Shown: positions 55,867 through 64,000, counted from the first letter of the stretch. The stretch is DNA of 64,000 nt from Pseudolabrys sp. (GCA_030655215.1 JAURVZ010000061.1:33448-97447), one strand, 5' to 3'. Numbers and translations: made by a program. Notes: generated by a model from the sequence alone, not told the origin.

Positions 55867-56510
55867 GTGTCGAACGCCGCTCCGTGGCCGAGCTGGCACA
55901 AAACGCGGAAGACGCCGACTTCGCCATTCGGGAATTCATTGGCCAGACGCGCGCCGAGCGCTTCGGCGTCTGCTTGCCAGACCGTGTCGACCATCAGCGC
56001 GCCCTTGATTTTCCTGTCGCCGCCGCGGATCTTTTCTTCCAGCGACACCGGCTGGCCGGCCGGATCGGCGGCCATCCAGATTTCGCCGCTGGCGACGCGG
56101 GTGTCGGTGAGCAATTGATCGAGCAGCGCCGCCAGCGCCGTCTCGTCCGGCGCATCGTTGAAGCGCACCGTGACCGCATAGGCGCCGCGCATCGCGCCAC
56201 GCCGCAAGGTGCGATAGCAGAGTGTGCGGTTCATGTTCTTGAACACGTCGGCCATGATCATCTTGGTCATCGGCGTCGGATTGTCGAGCCGCTCAAGATA
56301 AGGCTTCGACGTCAGAACCTCAGGCGATTCAACCAGATAGAAATTGAAATAGCCGCAGACGCCGGAAATGGCCTGATGCCGCCGGCCATAGAGGAAGCCG
56401 GGCACACCGAGCCGTTCCTCAAGATGCTCGCCCTGAAACCAGATGTTGAAGTCGGCGTCGCGGCCCGGCGCGGCGTCGTTCCAGATCGCCAGAATGCCGG
56501 GCTTGCTCAT
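55863..56510 (-). CDS. Uncharacterised two-domain alpha/beta-barrel-like protein
   Basis: A 215-residue protein of no family I recognise. The first half begins MSKPGILAIWNDAAPGRDAD and has FNIWFQGEHLEERLGVPGFLYGR, a pattern like the dimeric alpha-beta-barrel (EthD/NIPSNAP) fold. The second half (AMRGAYAVTVRFNDAP..., LANEFPNGEVGVFRVL) looks like a second ferredoxin-like module. It is translationally coupled to both neighbours (aminotransferase upstream, CinA downstream) by ATGA overlaps, implying a role in the same pathway. No active-site motif can be assigned. Confidence 0.8.
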   Translation of the reverse strand: MSKPGILAIWNDAAPGRDADFNIWFQGEHLEERLGVPGFLYGRRHQAISGVCGYFNFYLVESPEVLTSKPYLERLDNPTPMTKMIMADVFKNMNRTLCYRTLRRGAMRGAYAVTVRFNDAPDETALAALLDQLLTDTRVASGEIWMAADPAGQPVSLEEKIRGGDRKIKGALMVDTVWQADAEALGARLANEFPNGEVGVFRVLCQLGHGAAFDT

Positions 56511-57742
56511 TCCTGTCCCCGGCGCTCGATAACATTGCCGCTGCGCTCCGGCACGCCGAATTCCCTACGGCAGATGTCGGCCAGCAATGCGATGCCTTCG
56601 CGGATCTCGTCATGGGACGGGCTGGCGAAGCACAGCCGCATGCGGCTCAAAGTATTGACCTTGTCGGTCGACCATTCCGGACCGGGATTGATCGCAACGC
56701 CTTCCTTCAGCGCCGCCTGATACAGCTTCAGCGTATCGACATTGTCCGGCAGCTTGACCCACAGGAAAATGCCGCCCTTCGGCGCCTCGAATTCGGCAGC
56801 AGTGCCGAATTGCTCGTTGAGCGCTTCCATCAACGTATCGAGCTTCTTGTTCAGGTCGGTGCGCAAGGCCGGCACGTGCTCGGTGAAATGCGCCGCGCAA
56901 TATTCCGCCAGCACCATTTGCTCAAGAGCGCCGGAGCCTGCATCGGTCTTCAGCGCCAGCATGCGCGACATGATGCTCCAGGGCGCTGCAATGAAGCCGA
57001 CGCGCAAGGCCGGCGCGATCGACTTCGAGAAGGAGCCGATGTGAATGACATTGTCGGAATGGCTGATGGCGTAAATGGCGCGCGGCCGTTCGCCGTCCCA
57101 CACCAGATCGGCGTAGCAATCGTCCTCGAAGATCGGCACGCCATATTGGTCGGCGAGTTCGCACATCCGGATGCGGCGGGCTTCGCCCATGATGGTGCCG
57201 GTCGGGTTCTGCACGGTCGGGATGGTGTAAATATATTTCGGCTTAATGCCGCGCGCCTGCAACTGTGCCAAGGCGGCTTCCAGCACATCCATGCGCATAC
57301 CGCCGCTATCGAGCGGAATGCCGACGGCGTTGACGCCGAGCTTGGCCAGCCGCGTCAGCGTGCCTTGGTAATTGTCCTGCTCGACGATGACCGTGTCACC
57401 GCGGGTCAGCAGCGCGCTGTTCACGAGATCAAGCGCCTGCAGCGAACCGGAGACGATCAGCAGATCGTCGGCGGTGCACATCATGCCGGCGTCGCGCTCG
57501 AGCTTAGTCACAAGGAAGTCGCGCAGCGGGCGATAGCCCTGCGGCCCGCTATTGAGGCCATAGGTCGCCAGCGTCCGCCCTTCGCGCGCCATGACCGTAG
57601 CCGCGGCTGCCATCAGGCCGCCGAGCGGCAACGCATCCGGGTCGTTGTTGCCGCCTGTGAAGTTGTATTTGGGAGCGCCAGTCCAGCGCTGAGCCGGCGC
57701 CGGCGTTCCCGCCGGAAATAGCGGGCCGAAGTCGAATGCCAT
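56507..57742 (-). CDS. PLP-dependent aminotransferase (MocR/LysN-like, fold type I)
   Basis: A 411-residue class I/II aminotransferase. The PLP lysine is in HIGSFSKSIAPALRVGF (about residue 244), the PLP-ring Asp/Tyr in IFEDDCYADL, and the carboxylate-binding arginine near LSRMRLCFASP. It lacks the GntR domain of MocR regulators, so it is an enzyme of the 2-aminoadipate/branched-chain group. It is part of a minus-strand operon with a RidA-like protein upstream. RidA proteins remove enamine/imine by-products of PLP enzymes, which fits. Confidence 0.9.
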   Translation of the reverse strand: MAFDFGPLFPAGTPAPAQRWTGAPKYNFTGGNNDPDALPLGGLMAAAATVMAREGRTLATYGLNSGPQGYRPLRDFLVTKLERDAGMMCTADDLLIVSGSLQALDLVNSALLTRGDTVIVEQDNYQGTLTRLAKLGVNAVGIPLDSGGMRMDVLEAALAQLQARGIKPKYIYTIPTVQNPTGTIMGEARRIRMCELADQYGVPIFEDDCYADLVWDGERPRAIYAISHSDNVIHIGSFSKSIAPALRVGFIAAPWSIMSRMLALKTDAGSGALEQMVLAEYCAAHFTEHVPALRTDLNKKLDTLMEALNEQFGTAAEFEAPKGGIFLWVKLPDNVDTLKLYQAALKEGVAINPGPEWSTDKVNTLSRMRLCFASPSHDEIREGIALLADICRREFGVPERSGNVIERRGQE

Positions 57743-57775
57743 TAGTCTTGCTCCCCCGGCCCGCTTCTTACCCGC

Positions 57776-58126
57776 CTACTTCGCCGCCACCACCATGATT
57801 TCGACCTTGTAGTCCGGCGTGGCCAGCTTGGCCTCGACCGTGGCGCGCGCCGGGGTATTGCCGGCCGAGACCCAGGCATCCCAGGCCGCGTTCATCTCGG
57901 CGAAATTTGCCATGTCGGTGATCCAGATATTGGCGGTCAGCAGCTTGGATTTGTCGGTGCCGGCGGTTTTCAGATAGCCGTCGATCTGGCCGAGGATATC
58001 CTTGGTCTGGTCGGTGACGCTCTTGCCCTTGGGCTCATTGGCGACGATGCCGGCGAGATAGACGGTGTTGCCGTGCACCACGCACTTGCTCATGCGCGCG
58101 CCGACATCATGACGTTCAATGGCCAT
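57776..58126 (-). CDS. RidA-family (YjgF/UK114) protein
   Basis: A 116-residue trimeric enamine/imine deaminase. Family motifs are visible: VVHGNTVYLAGIVAN, TKDILGQIDGYLKTAG and the PARATVEAKLATPDYKVEIMV ending, in which Arg of PARATVE is the substrate-binding arginine. It is the first gene of an operon with the PLP aminotransferase 33 bases downstream, a sensible pairing because RidA hydrolyses 2-aminoacrylate-type products. The upstream 120 bases diverge to the DUF892 gene. Confidence 0.93.
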   Translation of the reverse strand: MAIERHDVGARMSKCVVHGNTVYLAGIVANEPKGKSVTDQTKDILGQIDGYLKTAGTDKSKLLTANIWITDMANFAEMNAAWDAWVSAGNTPARATVEAKLATPDYKVEIMVVAAK

Positions 58127-58188
58127 TGGGGCCTCCTTTGAAAAACAGCTTCGATCCGGCGTTTTCTTAGCGGGCTTTGCCCGGAAAG

Positions 58189-58213
58189 GGAACTCACAGC
58201 GGTTCCGCGCTTT
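58189..58213 (+). promoter_or_regulatory. Possible EcfG (general stress) promoter of the DUF892 gene
   Basis: GGAAC (58189-58193), a 16-base spacer and CTTT (58210-58213) are close to the alphaproteobacterial sigma-EcfG consensus GGAAC-N16-CGTT (one mismatch in the -10). DUF892 genes are often stress-induced in this group. This is a pattern match only. Confidence 0.35.
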
Positions 58214-58248
58214 ATAACCGCACAGGTTCCAAAGGGAGATCCACGATC

Positions 58249-58833
58249 ATGGGCTGGTTTTCATCCGATATCGACACGTTCGACGAGCTCTTTGTCCACA
58301 CCCTGCAGGACATCTATTATGCCGAGCACCAGATCAAGAAGGCGATGCCGGACATGATCGCCAAGGCGTCCGACCCCGAGCTAAAAAAGGGGTTCAAGAT
58401 GCACCTCAAGCAGACCGACGGACAGATCAAGCGGCTCGACCGCGTCTTCAAGATGATCAAGTCCGTGCCGCAGGGCACCAAGTGCCCGGCCATTGACGGC
58501 ATCATTGACGAGACCAACGAGATCATCGGCGAGATCGAGAACAAGACCGTGCTGAATGCCGCGTTGATCGCCGCCGCGCAGGCAGTCGAGCATTACGAGA
58601 TCACCCGCTACGGCACCCTCGTCGCCTGGGCCAAGGTGATCGGCCGCAATGACGTCGCCAAGATCCTGGCCATGACGCTGAAGGAAGAAAAGGCGACCGA
58701 CAAAAAGCTCGGCGGCATTGCCAAGCGCAAGATCAACAAGAAGGCTGCGATGCGGAAATTGCCAAAGCCGGGCCGTGGCGAGAAGGCCGAGAACGCCATG
58801 CTCGCGGCGGCGGCGGGTATTCCGGCGATCTAA
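58249..58833 (+). CDS. DUF892 ferritin-like protein (YciE/YciF type)
   Basis: A 194-residue four-helix protein of the DUF892 family. The metal-type residues are visible in LFVHTLQDIYYAEHQIKK (first helix Glu/His) and EHYEITRYGTL (third helix). Length and ending KLGGIAKRKINKKAAMRK match, though the C-terminus carries a basic 30-residue tail. The E. coli homologues are stress-induced. GGGAGAT precedes the ATG at 58249, so the longer frame from 58177 is not used. An EcfG-like promoter lies upstream. Confidence 0.92.
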   Translation: MGWFSSDIDTFDELFVHTLQDIYYAEHQIKKAMPDMIAKASDPELKKGFKMHLKQTDGQIKRLDRVFKMIKSVPQGTKCPAIDGIIDETNEIIGEIENKTVLNAALIAAAQAVEHYEITRYGTLVAWAKVIGRNDVAKILAMTLKEEKATDKKLGGIAKRKINKKAAMRKLPKPGRGEKAENAMLAAAAGIPAI

Positions 58834-58850
58834 CGAACCGTCGAACACAC

Positions 58851-58938
58851 TCCGTCATGCCCGGCCTTGTGCCGGGCATCCACGTCTTGCTTACTCTACA
58901 TCAAATAAGTCGTGGATGGCCGGGTCAAGCCCGGCCAT
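58851..58938. repeat. Palindromic intergenic repeat, family 1 (second complete copy)
   Basis: Same two-arm structure as at 5629-5716: GTCATGCCCGGCC... ACGTCTT and CGTGGATGGCCGGG ... CCATGAC, around an AT-rich spacer. Again it sits between convergent gene ends (DUF892 and SMP-30 genes). Confidence 0.85.
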
Positions 58939-58944
58939 GACAAG

Positions 58945-59886
58945 TTATGTGGCGCCCTGCGTATTGACGTAGAGCGAGTACAGTGAATGCGCAGCCGCCA
59001 TGAACAGGCGGTTGCGCTTTTTGCCGCCGAAGCAAACATTGGCGCAGCGCTCCGGCAGATGAATGTGGCCGATCGGATCGCCCTCGGGGCTGAAGACGCG
59101 CACGCCGTCGAGCTCGGGCGTCATGCCCCAGCCGCACCATAGATTGCCGTCGATATCGACGCGGAAGCCGTCCGGCGTACCGCCAGGCCCCGCATCGATC
59201 AAAATCTTGCGGTTGGAGATTTTGTCGCCGCTCGCCGCCACGTCAAACGAGAGAATGCGGCGCGGATCGGCGCGTGACTCGACGACATAGAGTTTGGTCT
59301 CGTCCGGCGAGAAGGCCAGGCCGTTCGGCGCATTGATATCGTCGGCGATCAGCGACAGCGCTCCGGTCGTACCGTCGATGCGATAAACGCTCATCGGCAA
59401 TTCGGCGTCGCGCTTGTCGCCTTCGTAATTGCCGAGCAGGCCGAACGGTGGATCGGTGAACCAGATCGAGCCGTCCGATTTCACCACCACATCATTCGGT
59501 GAATTAAGCCGCTTGCCGTTAAATTTTTCGGCAAGCACAGTGATCGTGCCGTCGATCTCGGTGCGCACGACCCGGCCGAGATGTTCGCAAGTAATGAGTC
59601 GGCCTTGCCGGTCGCGCGTATTGCCATTGCCGTGATTGGACGGCTTACGGAAAATGCTGACCGCGCCGGTTTCCTCGTCCCACTTATACATGCGGTCGGC
59701 GGGGACATCGCTCCAGATCAGGCAGCGCATGTCGCCGAAATAAACCGGCCCCTCGCCCCACTGCGTGCCGGTGTAGAGCCGCTCAACATTCGACAGCGGC
59801 ATGTGATATTTCTTGAAGCGCGGATCGAGCGCGACGATTGACGGATCGGGATAGCGCAAGCTCGGTGACCACGTGACTTCAGACAT
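58945..59886 (-). CDS. SMP-30/gluconolactonase-like lactonase
   Basis: A 313-residue six-bladed beta-propeller of the SMP-30/LRE family. Metal and substrate residues are expected in GEGPVYFGD (Glu), NSPNDVVVKSDGSIWFTDPP (Asn, Asp) and APNGLAFSPDETKLYVVES (Asn/Asp). LITCEHLGRVVR is a characteristic blade. Members hydrolyse sugar lactones such as gluconolactone or organophosphates. A lactonase would fit sugar-acid catabolism (dgo genes at the window start), but the distance is 57 kb and this link is speculative. It diverges from no gene; mutY is downstream in the same direction. Confidence 0.9.
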   Translation of the reverse strand: MSEVTWSPSLRYPDPSIVALDPRFKKYHMPLSNVERLYTGTQWGEGPVYFGDMRCLIWSDVPADRMYKWDEETGAVSIFRKPSNHGNGNTRDRQGRLITCEHLGRVVRTEIDGTITVLAEKFNGKRLNSPNDVVVKSDGSIWFTDPPFGLLGNYEGDKRDAELPMSVYRIDGTTGALSLIADDINAPNGLAFSPDETKLYVVESRADPRRILSFDVAASGDKISNRKILIDAGPGGTPDGFRVDIDGNLWCGWGMTPELDGVRVFSPEGDPIGHIHLPERCANVCFGGKKRNRLFMAAAHSLYSLYVNTQGAT

Positions 59887-59913
59887 TGGCGTCCCTCCCG
59901 ATTTCTTATTTTA

Positions 59914-60987
59914 TCAGTCTAGCGCATGCGCCAGCACTTTGCGCATCACCGTTGGCAGCGCTTCGTCCGCGAGCCCGGCCCGCTCAGCCCAGCGCGCACC
60001 CTTCGGCGCCTTCGTGCCGCGCGGCAGTTCGGCAACATAGACGGTCAGCGCCAGCGGAAAGTGCGTGAACACATGCGTGACCTCGCCCGCGAGCTTGCGC
60101 CATTTGGCCTTCAGCGGCGCGGCGGCAAGCGCAGTCGGCAGATCGAAATCATGCGCCCAGTCGCTACCCGGCACTTCGGTCATCGAACCGAGCAGGCCTT
60201 TCTCCGGCCGCTGCCGCAGCAACACGCAACCGTCGGCGCGCAAGGCGACAAAGGCGGCGCCGTAACGCTGCTTGCCCTCGCGCTTCGGCGCCTTGCGCGG
60301 AAACGTCTCCTGATCGCCGCGCGCGCGGGCGACACAAGGCTCATTCCATGGACATAAAGAGCAAGCCGGTTTCTTCGGCGTGCAAATGGTGGCGCCGAGA
60401 TCCATGAAGGCTTGCGCGAAATCGCCGGAGCGCTGTGGCGGCAACAGCGCATTCGCTAGCCGCCTGATTTCCGGCTTCGCTGCCGGCATCGACTCTTCGA
60501 CGGCATAGAGCCGCGTCACCACACGCTCGACATTGCCGTCGACCGGCACCGCGGGCAAATCGAAAGCAATCGAGCCGACAGCTGCGGCCGTGTATTCGCC
60601 GATACCGGGCAGAGCGCGCAATGCCTCGATGCTGTCCGGAAAGATGCCGCCATGGCGCTCGACCACCGCCTTGGCGCAGGCATGAAGGTTGCGGGCGCGG
60701 GCGTAATAGCCGAGCCCGGCCCAGTTGCGCAGCACATCATCGAGCGGCGAGTCCGCCATGCTGTCGACCGTCGGCCACTTTGCCAAGAATTTCGCGTAAT
60801 AGGGTCCGACAGTTTTCACCGTGGTCTGCTGCAGCATGATTTCCGACAGCCACACTGCATATGGATCGGCCTTCTTGCCGCCGCGCGCGCGCCACGGCAG
60901 CACGCGCCGATGACGGTCGTACCAGGCCAGCAGGTCGGCCGGGTCGGCGGCCTTCTTTGTCTTCAGGGGGCGGACTGCTACGTTCAT
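59914..60987 (-). CDS. mutY: A/G-specific adenine glycosylase
   Basis: A 357-residue MutY that removes adenine opposite 8-oxoguanine. The catalytic Glu is in LSEIMLQQTTVKTV (about residue 45), the helix-hairpin-helix is LPGIGEYTAAAVGSIA, and the catalytic Asp is in VPVDGNVERVV. The [4Fe-4S] cluster is C-x6-C-x2-C-x5-C (ICTPKKPACSLCPWNEPC). A C-terminal Nudix-like domain recognises 8-oxoG. It diverges from the DUF721 gene; mutY-DUF721-dsbA-smc is a conserved rhizobial order. The start MNVAVRPL was chosen over a much longer antisense frame. Confidence 0.97.
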   Translation of the reverse strand: MNVAVRPLKTKKAADPADLLAWYDRHRRVLPWRARGGKKADPYAVWLSEIMLQQTTVKTVGPYYAKFLAKWPTVDSMADSPLDDVLRNWAGLGYYARARNLHACAKAVVERHGGIFPDSIEALRALPGIGEYTAAAVGSIAFDLPAVPVDGNVERVVTRLYAVEESMPAAKPEIRRLANALLPPQRSGDFAQAFMDLGATICTPKKPACSLCPWNEPCVARARGDQETFPRKAPKREGKQRYGAAFVALRADGCVLLRQRPEKGLLGSMTEVPGSDWAHDFDLPTALAAAPLKAKWRKLAGEVTHVFTHFPLALTVYVAELPRGTKAPKGARWAERAGLADEALPTVMRKVLAHALD

Positions 60988-61017
60988 CCGGCAGACGTTG
61001 ACACGAGTAGCCCACCC

Positions 61018-61509
61018 ATGAGCAAGCCCGCGCGCAGTTTTCCCCGGCCGCTTTCCGAGTTCCTCGGTGCGACCCTGGGCGGCGTGCTGAAGGAACAGGG
61101 CTTTGCCTCGACCGAACTGATTTCCCGCTGGGCCGATATTGTCGGGCACGAAATCGCCAAACACAGCGAGCCAATGAAGATCAATTGGCCGCGCGTCACC
61201 AATGACACGGGCGACAGCGACCAGAGCGAGCCGGCCACTCTCGTGTTGCGGGTCGAAGGGCCGATGGCGCTGGAAATCCAGCATTTGTCGGCCGTCATCC
61301 TTGAGCGGGTGAACCGCTTCTTCGGCTGGCAGGCGATCGGCCGCATTACTTTGCGTCAGGCGCCGCTGCACCGGAAAGTGCCGAAAAAGCCGCCTGCCCC
61401 GCCCGACCCGGCTGTCACGGCCAGCATCGCCGCGACCATGCCGGAAGTTGAAGATGAGGGGCTGAAGCAGGCCTTGGCCCGCTTGGGGGCTTCCATCAAG
61501 CGAAAGTGA
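61018..61509 (+). CDS. DUF721 domain protein
   Basis: A 163-residue protein whose core (about 13-110) matches DUF721 (DciA-like): PLSEFLGATLGGVLKEQGF, ELISRWADIVGHEIAKHSEP and LVLRVEGPMALEIQHLSAVILERVN. The DciA group includes proteins that help load the replicative helicase DnaB, a plausible but unproven role here. The C-terminus is a Pro/Lys-rich linker and a final helix. ATG at 61018 lies 31 bases from the divergent mutY start. It is followed by a DsbA-like gene, the standard neighbour. Confidence 0.92.
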   Translation: MSKPARSFPRPLSEFLGATLGGVLKEQGFASTELISRWADIVGHEIAKHSEPMKINWPRVTNDTGDSDQSEPATLVLRVEGPMALEIQHLSAVILERVNRFFGWQAIGRITLRQAPLHRKVPKKPPAPPDPAVTASIAATMPEVEDEGLKQALARLGASIKRK

Positions 61510-61605
61510 CGCCTTTTACTGGCTTGCCGGTCCGGCGTGGCATTGCCACAATTGTCCTGTCCAGCTAGCCAGACCGGACAAAGTCTTATTTCACGGAGAT
61601 TCCCC

Positions 61606-62274
61606 TTGCGCCTTACCCGCCGCGAATTCTGCCAGAGCACCGCCACCGTGGCGCTGGTTACCGCCCTCGGTCTGGCCACTGTCCCGGCCTTCACCGGCGA
61701 GGCGCTGGCGCAGGCGAAAGTCTCCGAAGTCGAGTTGATGGCGCCGGGCGCCCTGCCCGACATGGTGATGGGCGACCCCAAGGCGTCGGTCACTGTCATC
61801 GAATATGCCTCGATGACCTGCCCGCACTGCGCGACCTTCACCGAGAAAACCTTCCCGGAACTGAAGAAGCGCTACATCGACACCGGCAAGGTGAAGTTCA
61901 TCTTCCGCGAATTCCCGCTCGATCAGCTTGCCGCCGCCGCTTTCATGCTGGCGCGCTGCTCTGGCGAAACCGACTCGTCCAAATACTTCACGATGATCGA
62001 CACGATGTTCAAGCAACAGCGCGTCTGGGCGGTCGAGAAGCCGCTGCCGCCGCTGCTGGCGCTGGCCAAGCAGGCCGGCTTCACCCAGGCGAGCTTTGAC
62101 GCCTGCCTGCAGAACCAGAAACTGCTCGACGGCATCGAGGCTACCCGCAACCGTGGCGCTGACAAGTTCAAGGTGCAGTCGACCCCGTCATTCTTCATCA
62201 ACGGCACCCTGTTCACCGGCGCGCTGTCGATCGACGAAATGGCCAAGGCGATCGACCCGCTCGTGAAGAGCTGA
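61606..62274 (+). CDS. DsbA-family thioredoxin-fold protein with Tat-like signal
   Basis: A 222-residue exported thioredoxin-fold protein. The N-terminus RLTRREFCQSTATVALVTA has a twin-arginine motif and a hydrophobic stretch ending ALA near residue 36. The active site is CPHC in SMTCPHCATF (about residue 72). SSKYFTMIDTMFK and VQSTPSFFINGTLF complete the fold. TTG at 61606 is taken because GGAG (61595-61598) lies seven bases before it. This matches the BdbD/DsbA-like protein found before smc in alphaproteobacteria. A perfect GC-rich hairpin follows the stop. Confidence 0.9.
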   Translation: MRLTRREFCQSTATVALVTALGLATVPAFTGEALAQAKVSEVELMAPGALPDMVMGDPKASVTVIEYASMTCPHCATFTEKTFPELKKRYIDTGKVKFIFREFPLDQLAAAAFMLARCSGETDSSKYFTMIDTMFKQQRVWAVEKPLPPLLALAKQAGFTQASFDACLQNQKLLDGIEATRNRGADKFKVQSTPSFFINGTLFTGALSIDEMAKAIDPLVKS

Positions 62275-62294
62275 TTTTAGCAGGTTTGGGTGTT

Positions 62295-62323
62295 GAGCCG
62301 CTCCGGGTTACCGGCAGCGGCTC
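62295..62323 (+). terminator. Stem-loop after the DsbA-like gene
   Basis: GAGCCGCT (62295-62302) pairs perfectly with AGCGGCTC (62316-62323), and CCGG-GTTA-CCGG forms the inner loop. There is no clear T-tract until a TTTTT at about 62335, so termination is likely but not strong. Confidence 0.5.
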
Positions 62324-62545
62324 CACCAAGCCTATTTTTCGCTAATCCACAGCCGAAAGGTCTGGAAAACCGGGCTATTTTGGCCATTCGCTGTTGCTCA
62401 TCCGGGCTCGAAATTTCATTCTCCCGGCCAACGCGGCACCTATATGTAGCGTCCGGGCCGTGCCCCCGGCAGACAGTTTGTAGTACTCAAGTATGACCCA
62501 GCAGGACGTTCGGGCGTTCGCCCCGCGTGGGTCGAGGCCTAAAGC

Positions 62546-64000
62546 ATGAAGCTTACGCGGCTCCGCCTTATCGGATTCAAGTCATTCGTCGAACCGACCG
62601 ATTTCCAAATCGAGCCGGGCCTGACCGGCGTTGTCGGTCCGAATGGCTGCGGCAAATCCAACCTCGTCGAAGCGCTGCGCTGGGTAATGGGCGAAAGCTC
62701 GTACAAATCCATGCGCGCCTCGTCGATGGATGACGTGATCTTTTCCGGCAATAACAGCCGGCCGGCGCGCAACCATGCCGAAGTCGCGATCATGATCGAC
62801 AATGCCGAGCGTTCCGCGCCGGCGCATTTCAACGACACCGATACGCTGGAAATCGCCCGCCGCATCGAGCGCGAATCCGGTTCGGCCTATCGCATCAACG
62901 GCAAGGATGTCCGCGCCCGCGACGTGCAGATGGTGTTTGCCGACGCCTCGACCGGTGCCCGTTCGCCCGCCCTCGTCCATCAGGGACGCATCGGCGAGAT
63001 CATCCAAGCCAAGCCGGAACAGCGCCGCCGCGTTCTGGAAGAAGCCGCCGGCGTTTCCGGTCTGCATGCCCGCCGTCATGAAGCCGAACTGCGCCTGCGC
63101 GCGGCGGAAGCCAACCTGCTCCGTCTCGAAGACGTCATCGGCCAGCTTGCCGGGCAGATGGAAGCGCTGAAGAAGCAGGCCCGCCAGGCGATCCGCTATC
63201 GCACCGTCTCGGCGCAGGTCCGCAAGTCGGAAGCCACCCTCTATCATTTGCGCTGGACCGCCGCGTCCACCGAACTGGCCGCCGCCGAACAGGCCAAGGA
63301 CCTCTGCGTCCGCGAAGTTGCCGAGCGCACCGGCGCCCAGGCCGAAACCTCGACCCGTCAGACCGAACTGGCGACGACCCTGCCACCGCTGCGCGAAGCC
63401 GAAGCCCGCGCCGGCGCCGCCCTGCACCGCATGAACCTGGCGATGCAGGAACTCGACCGCGAGGAAACCCGCGCCAAAGATCGCATTGCCGAACTCGACC
63501 TGCGCCTGGTGCAGTTCGCCGCCGACCGCGACCGCGAGCAGAAGCTGGTTGTCGACGCCGAGGAGGCCATCGCCCGCCTCACCGAAGAAGAAGAGACCAT
63601 CCGCAACGAGGCGCATGAGAATGCCGGCCGCCGCAGCGGCATCGATGTCCGCGTCAGCGAAGCCGGCGAGAACCTCAGCGCCGCCGAAAAGATCTTCGCC
63701 GAACTGACGTCGAAACTGGCGCAGCTGACCGCGCAGCGGAACCAGCTTGAGAATGCCCGCCGCGAGCACAGTGAGCGCGCCGCCAAGCTCGAGACCGAGA
63801 TTGCCGGCATCACCCGCGAAGTCGAAACCTTGCAGGGCACCGATGGCCCGGACCTCGCGACGCTCAAGGGCGCCGTCGAGGAAATCCAGCAGGCCGTTGC
63901 CGACGCCGAAATGGCCGCCATCGAAGCCGAAGCCGCGCATGCCGCCGCGCGCAGCGCGCTGGAAGCGACGCGTTCGCCTTTGGCCGAAGCCGAGCGCCGC
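62546..64000 (+). CDS. smc: Chromosome segregation protein SMC, 3' partial
   Basis: The first 485 residues of SMC; the gene continues past the window. The head begins MKLTRLRLIGFKSFVEP with the Walker A GPNGCGKSNLVEAL (about residue 33). The hinge-proximal coiled coil starts near residue 165 (HARRHEAELRLRAAEA) and continues with heptad patterns rich in Ala/Glu/Arg. VHQGRIGEIIQAKPEQRRR is the conserved head segment before the coil. The start at 62546 follows GAGG at 62533-62536. Full length is expected to be about 1150 residues. Confidence 0.97.
   Translation, partial: MKLTRLRLIGFKSFVEPTDFQIEPGLTGVVGPNGCGKSNLVEALRWVMGESSYKSMRASSMDDVIFSGNNSRPARNHAEVAIMIDNAERSAPAHFNDTDTLEIARRIERESGSAYRINGKDVRARDVQMVFADASTGARSPALVHQGRIGEIIQAKPEQRRRVLEEAAGVSGLHARRHEAELRLRAAEANLLRLEDVIGQLAGQMEALKKQARQAIRYRTVSAQVRKSEATLYHLRWTAASTELAAAEQAKDLCVREVAERTGAQAETSTRQTELATTLPPLREAEARAGAALHRMNLAMQELDREETRAKDRIAELDLRLVQFAADRDREQKLVVDAEEAIARLTEEEETIRNEAHENAGRRSGIDVRVSEAGENLSAAEKIFAELTSKLAQLTAQRNQLENARREHSERAAKLETEIAGITREVETLQGTDGPDLATLKGAVEEIQQAVADAEMAAIEAEAAHAAARSALEATRSPLAEAERR

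Noticed and set aside
62582..63940. A 452-codon minus-strand, Gly/Phe-rich frame opposite smc
   Set aside because: Antisense of the SMC head and coil; the composition mirrors the Ala/Glu codons of smc.

Overview
The window is GC-rich chromosomal DNA of an alphaproteobacterium, most likely a Hyphomicrobiales member near Bradyrhizobiaceae/Xanthobacteraceae. This is inferred from the following: a CcrM-type GANTC methyltransferase gene, mutY-DUF721-dsbA-smc synteny, DUF2007-methyltransferase pairing, a decaprenyl/octaprenyl-type synthase, rhizobial palindromic intergenic repeats, and a CTTGNC-N17-CTATNN promoter. There is no rRNA, no CRISPR array and no complete insertion sequence. Most genes are housekeeping or metabolic.

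Layout. 1-3.0 kb: a galactonate-type operon (FCD regulator, EamA transporter, dgoK, dgoA). 3.0-9.3 kb: tRNA-Pro(CGG), Sua5/TsaC, an FAD hydroxyacid dehydrogenase, an SRAP/HMCES protein, a Nudix hydrolase, small conserved proteins and a double-receiver response regulator. 9.5-16.3 kb: dihydroorotase diverges from a tightly packed five-gene operon (ygfZ, tag, HD phosphohydrolase, DUF2339 membrane protein, PaaI thioesterase). 16.3-25.5 kb: secreted protein, AcuI/YhdH reductase, MFS carrier, SleB hydrolase, PAS chemoreceptor, and pyruvate phosphate dikinase with a histone-like Lys/Ala N-terminal tail. 25.5-26.2 kb is a 0.7 kb gene-free stretch full of inverted repeats.

26.2-32.8 kb is the glycyl-tRNA synthetase locus. 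glyQ and glyS are split by about 3.6 kb holding a LemA/DUF2207 pair, a small DUF2188-like reading frame and a DUF559 (Vsr-like) endonuclease gene. The DUF559 gene sits exactly between two inverted copies of a C/G-rich repeat. This cassette is the best candidate for an under-described mobile system here. 33-46.8 kb: S49 peptidase, TrmN6-like methyltransferase with DUF2007, a glycosyltransferase, polyprenyl diphosphate synthase, ispE, a TPR protein, ETF-ubiquinone oxidoreductase, family-4 uracil-DNA glycosylase, membrane GT39, and rnhB.

46.9-54.9 kb: TctC-type binding protein, VOC and radical SAM pair, small glycosyltransferase, SDR, YjbR, a lower-GC DUF4279 gene, moaB, ypfJ-type metallopeptidase and ccrM. 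ccrM has three GANTC sites just upstream and two perfect back-to-back hairpins inside its first 62 bases. 54.9-64 kb: DoxX, a RidA-aminotransferase-unknown-CinA operon, a DUF892 ferritin-like stress protein, SMP-30 lactonase, mutY, DUF721, a DsbA-like protein and the start of smc, which runs off the window.

DNA maintenance is a recurring theme: SRAP, tag, udg4, rnhB, ccrM, mutY and smc all lie within 64 kb. Intergenic spaces between convergent genes repeatedly carry palindromic REP/BIME-like elements of at least three families.
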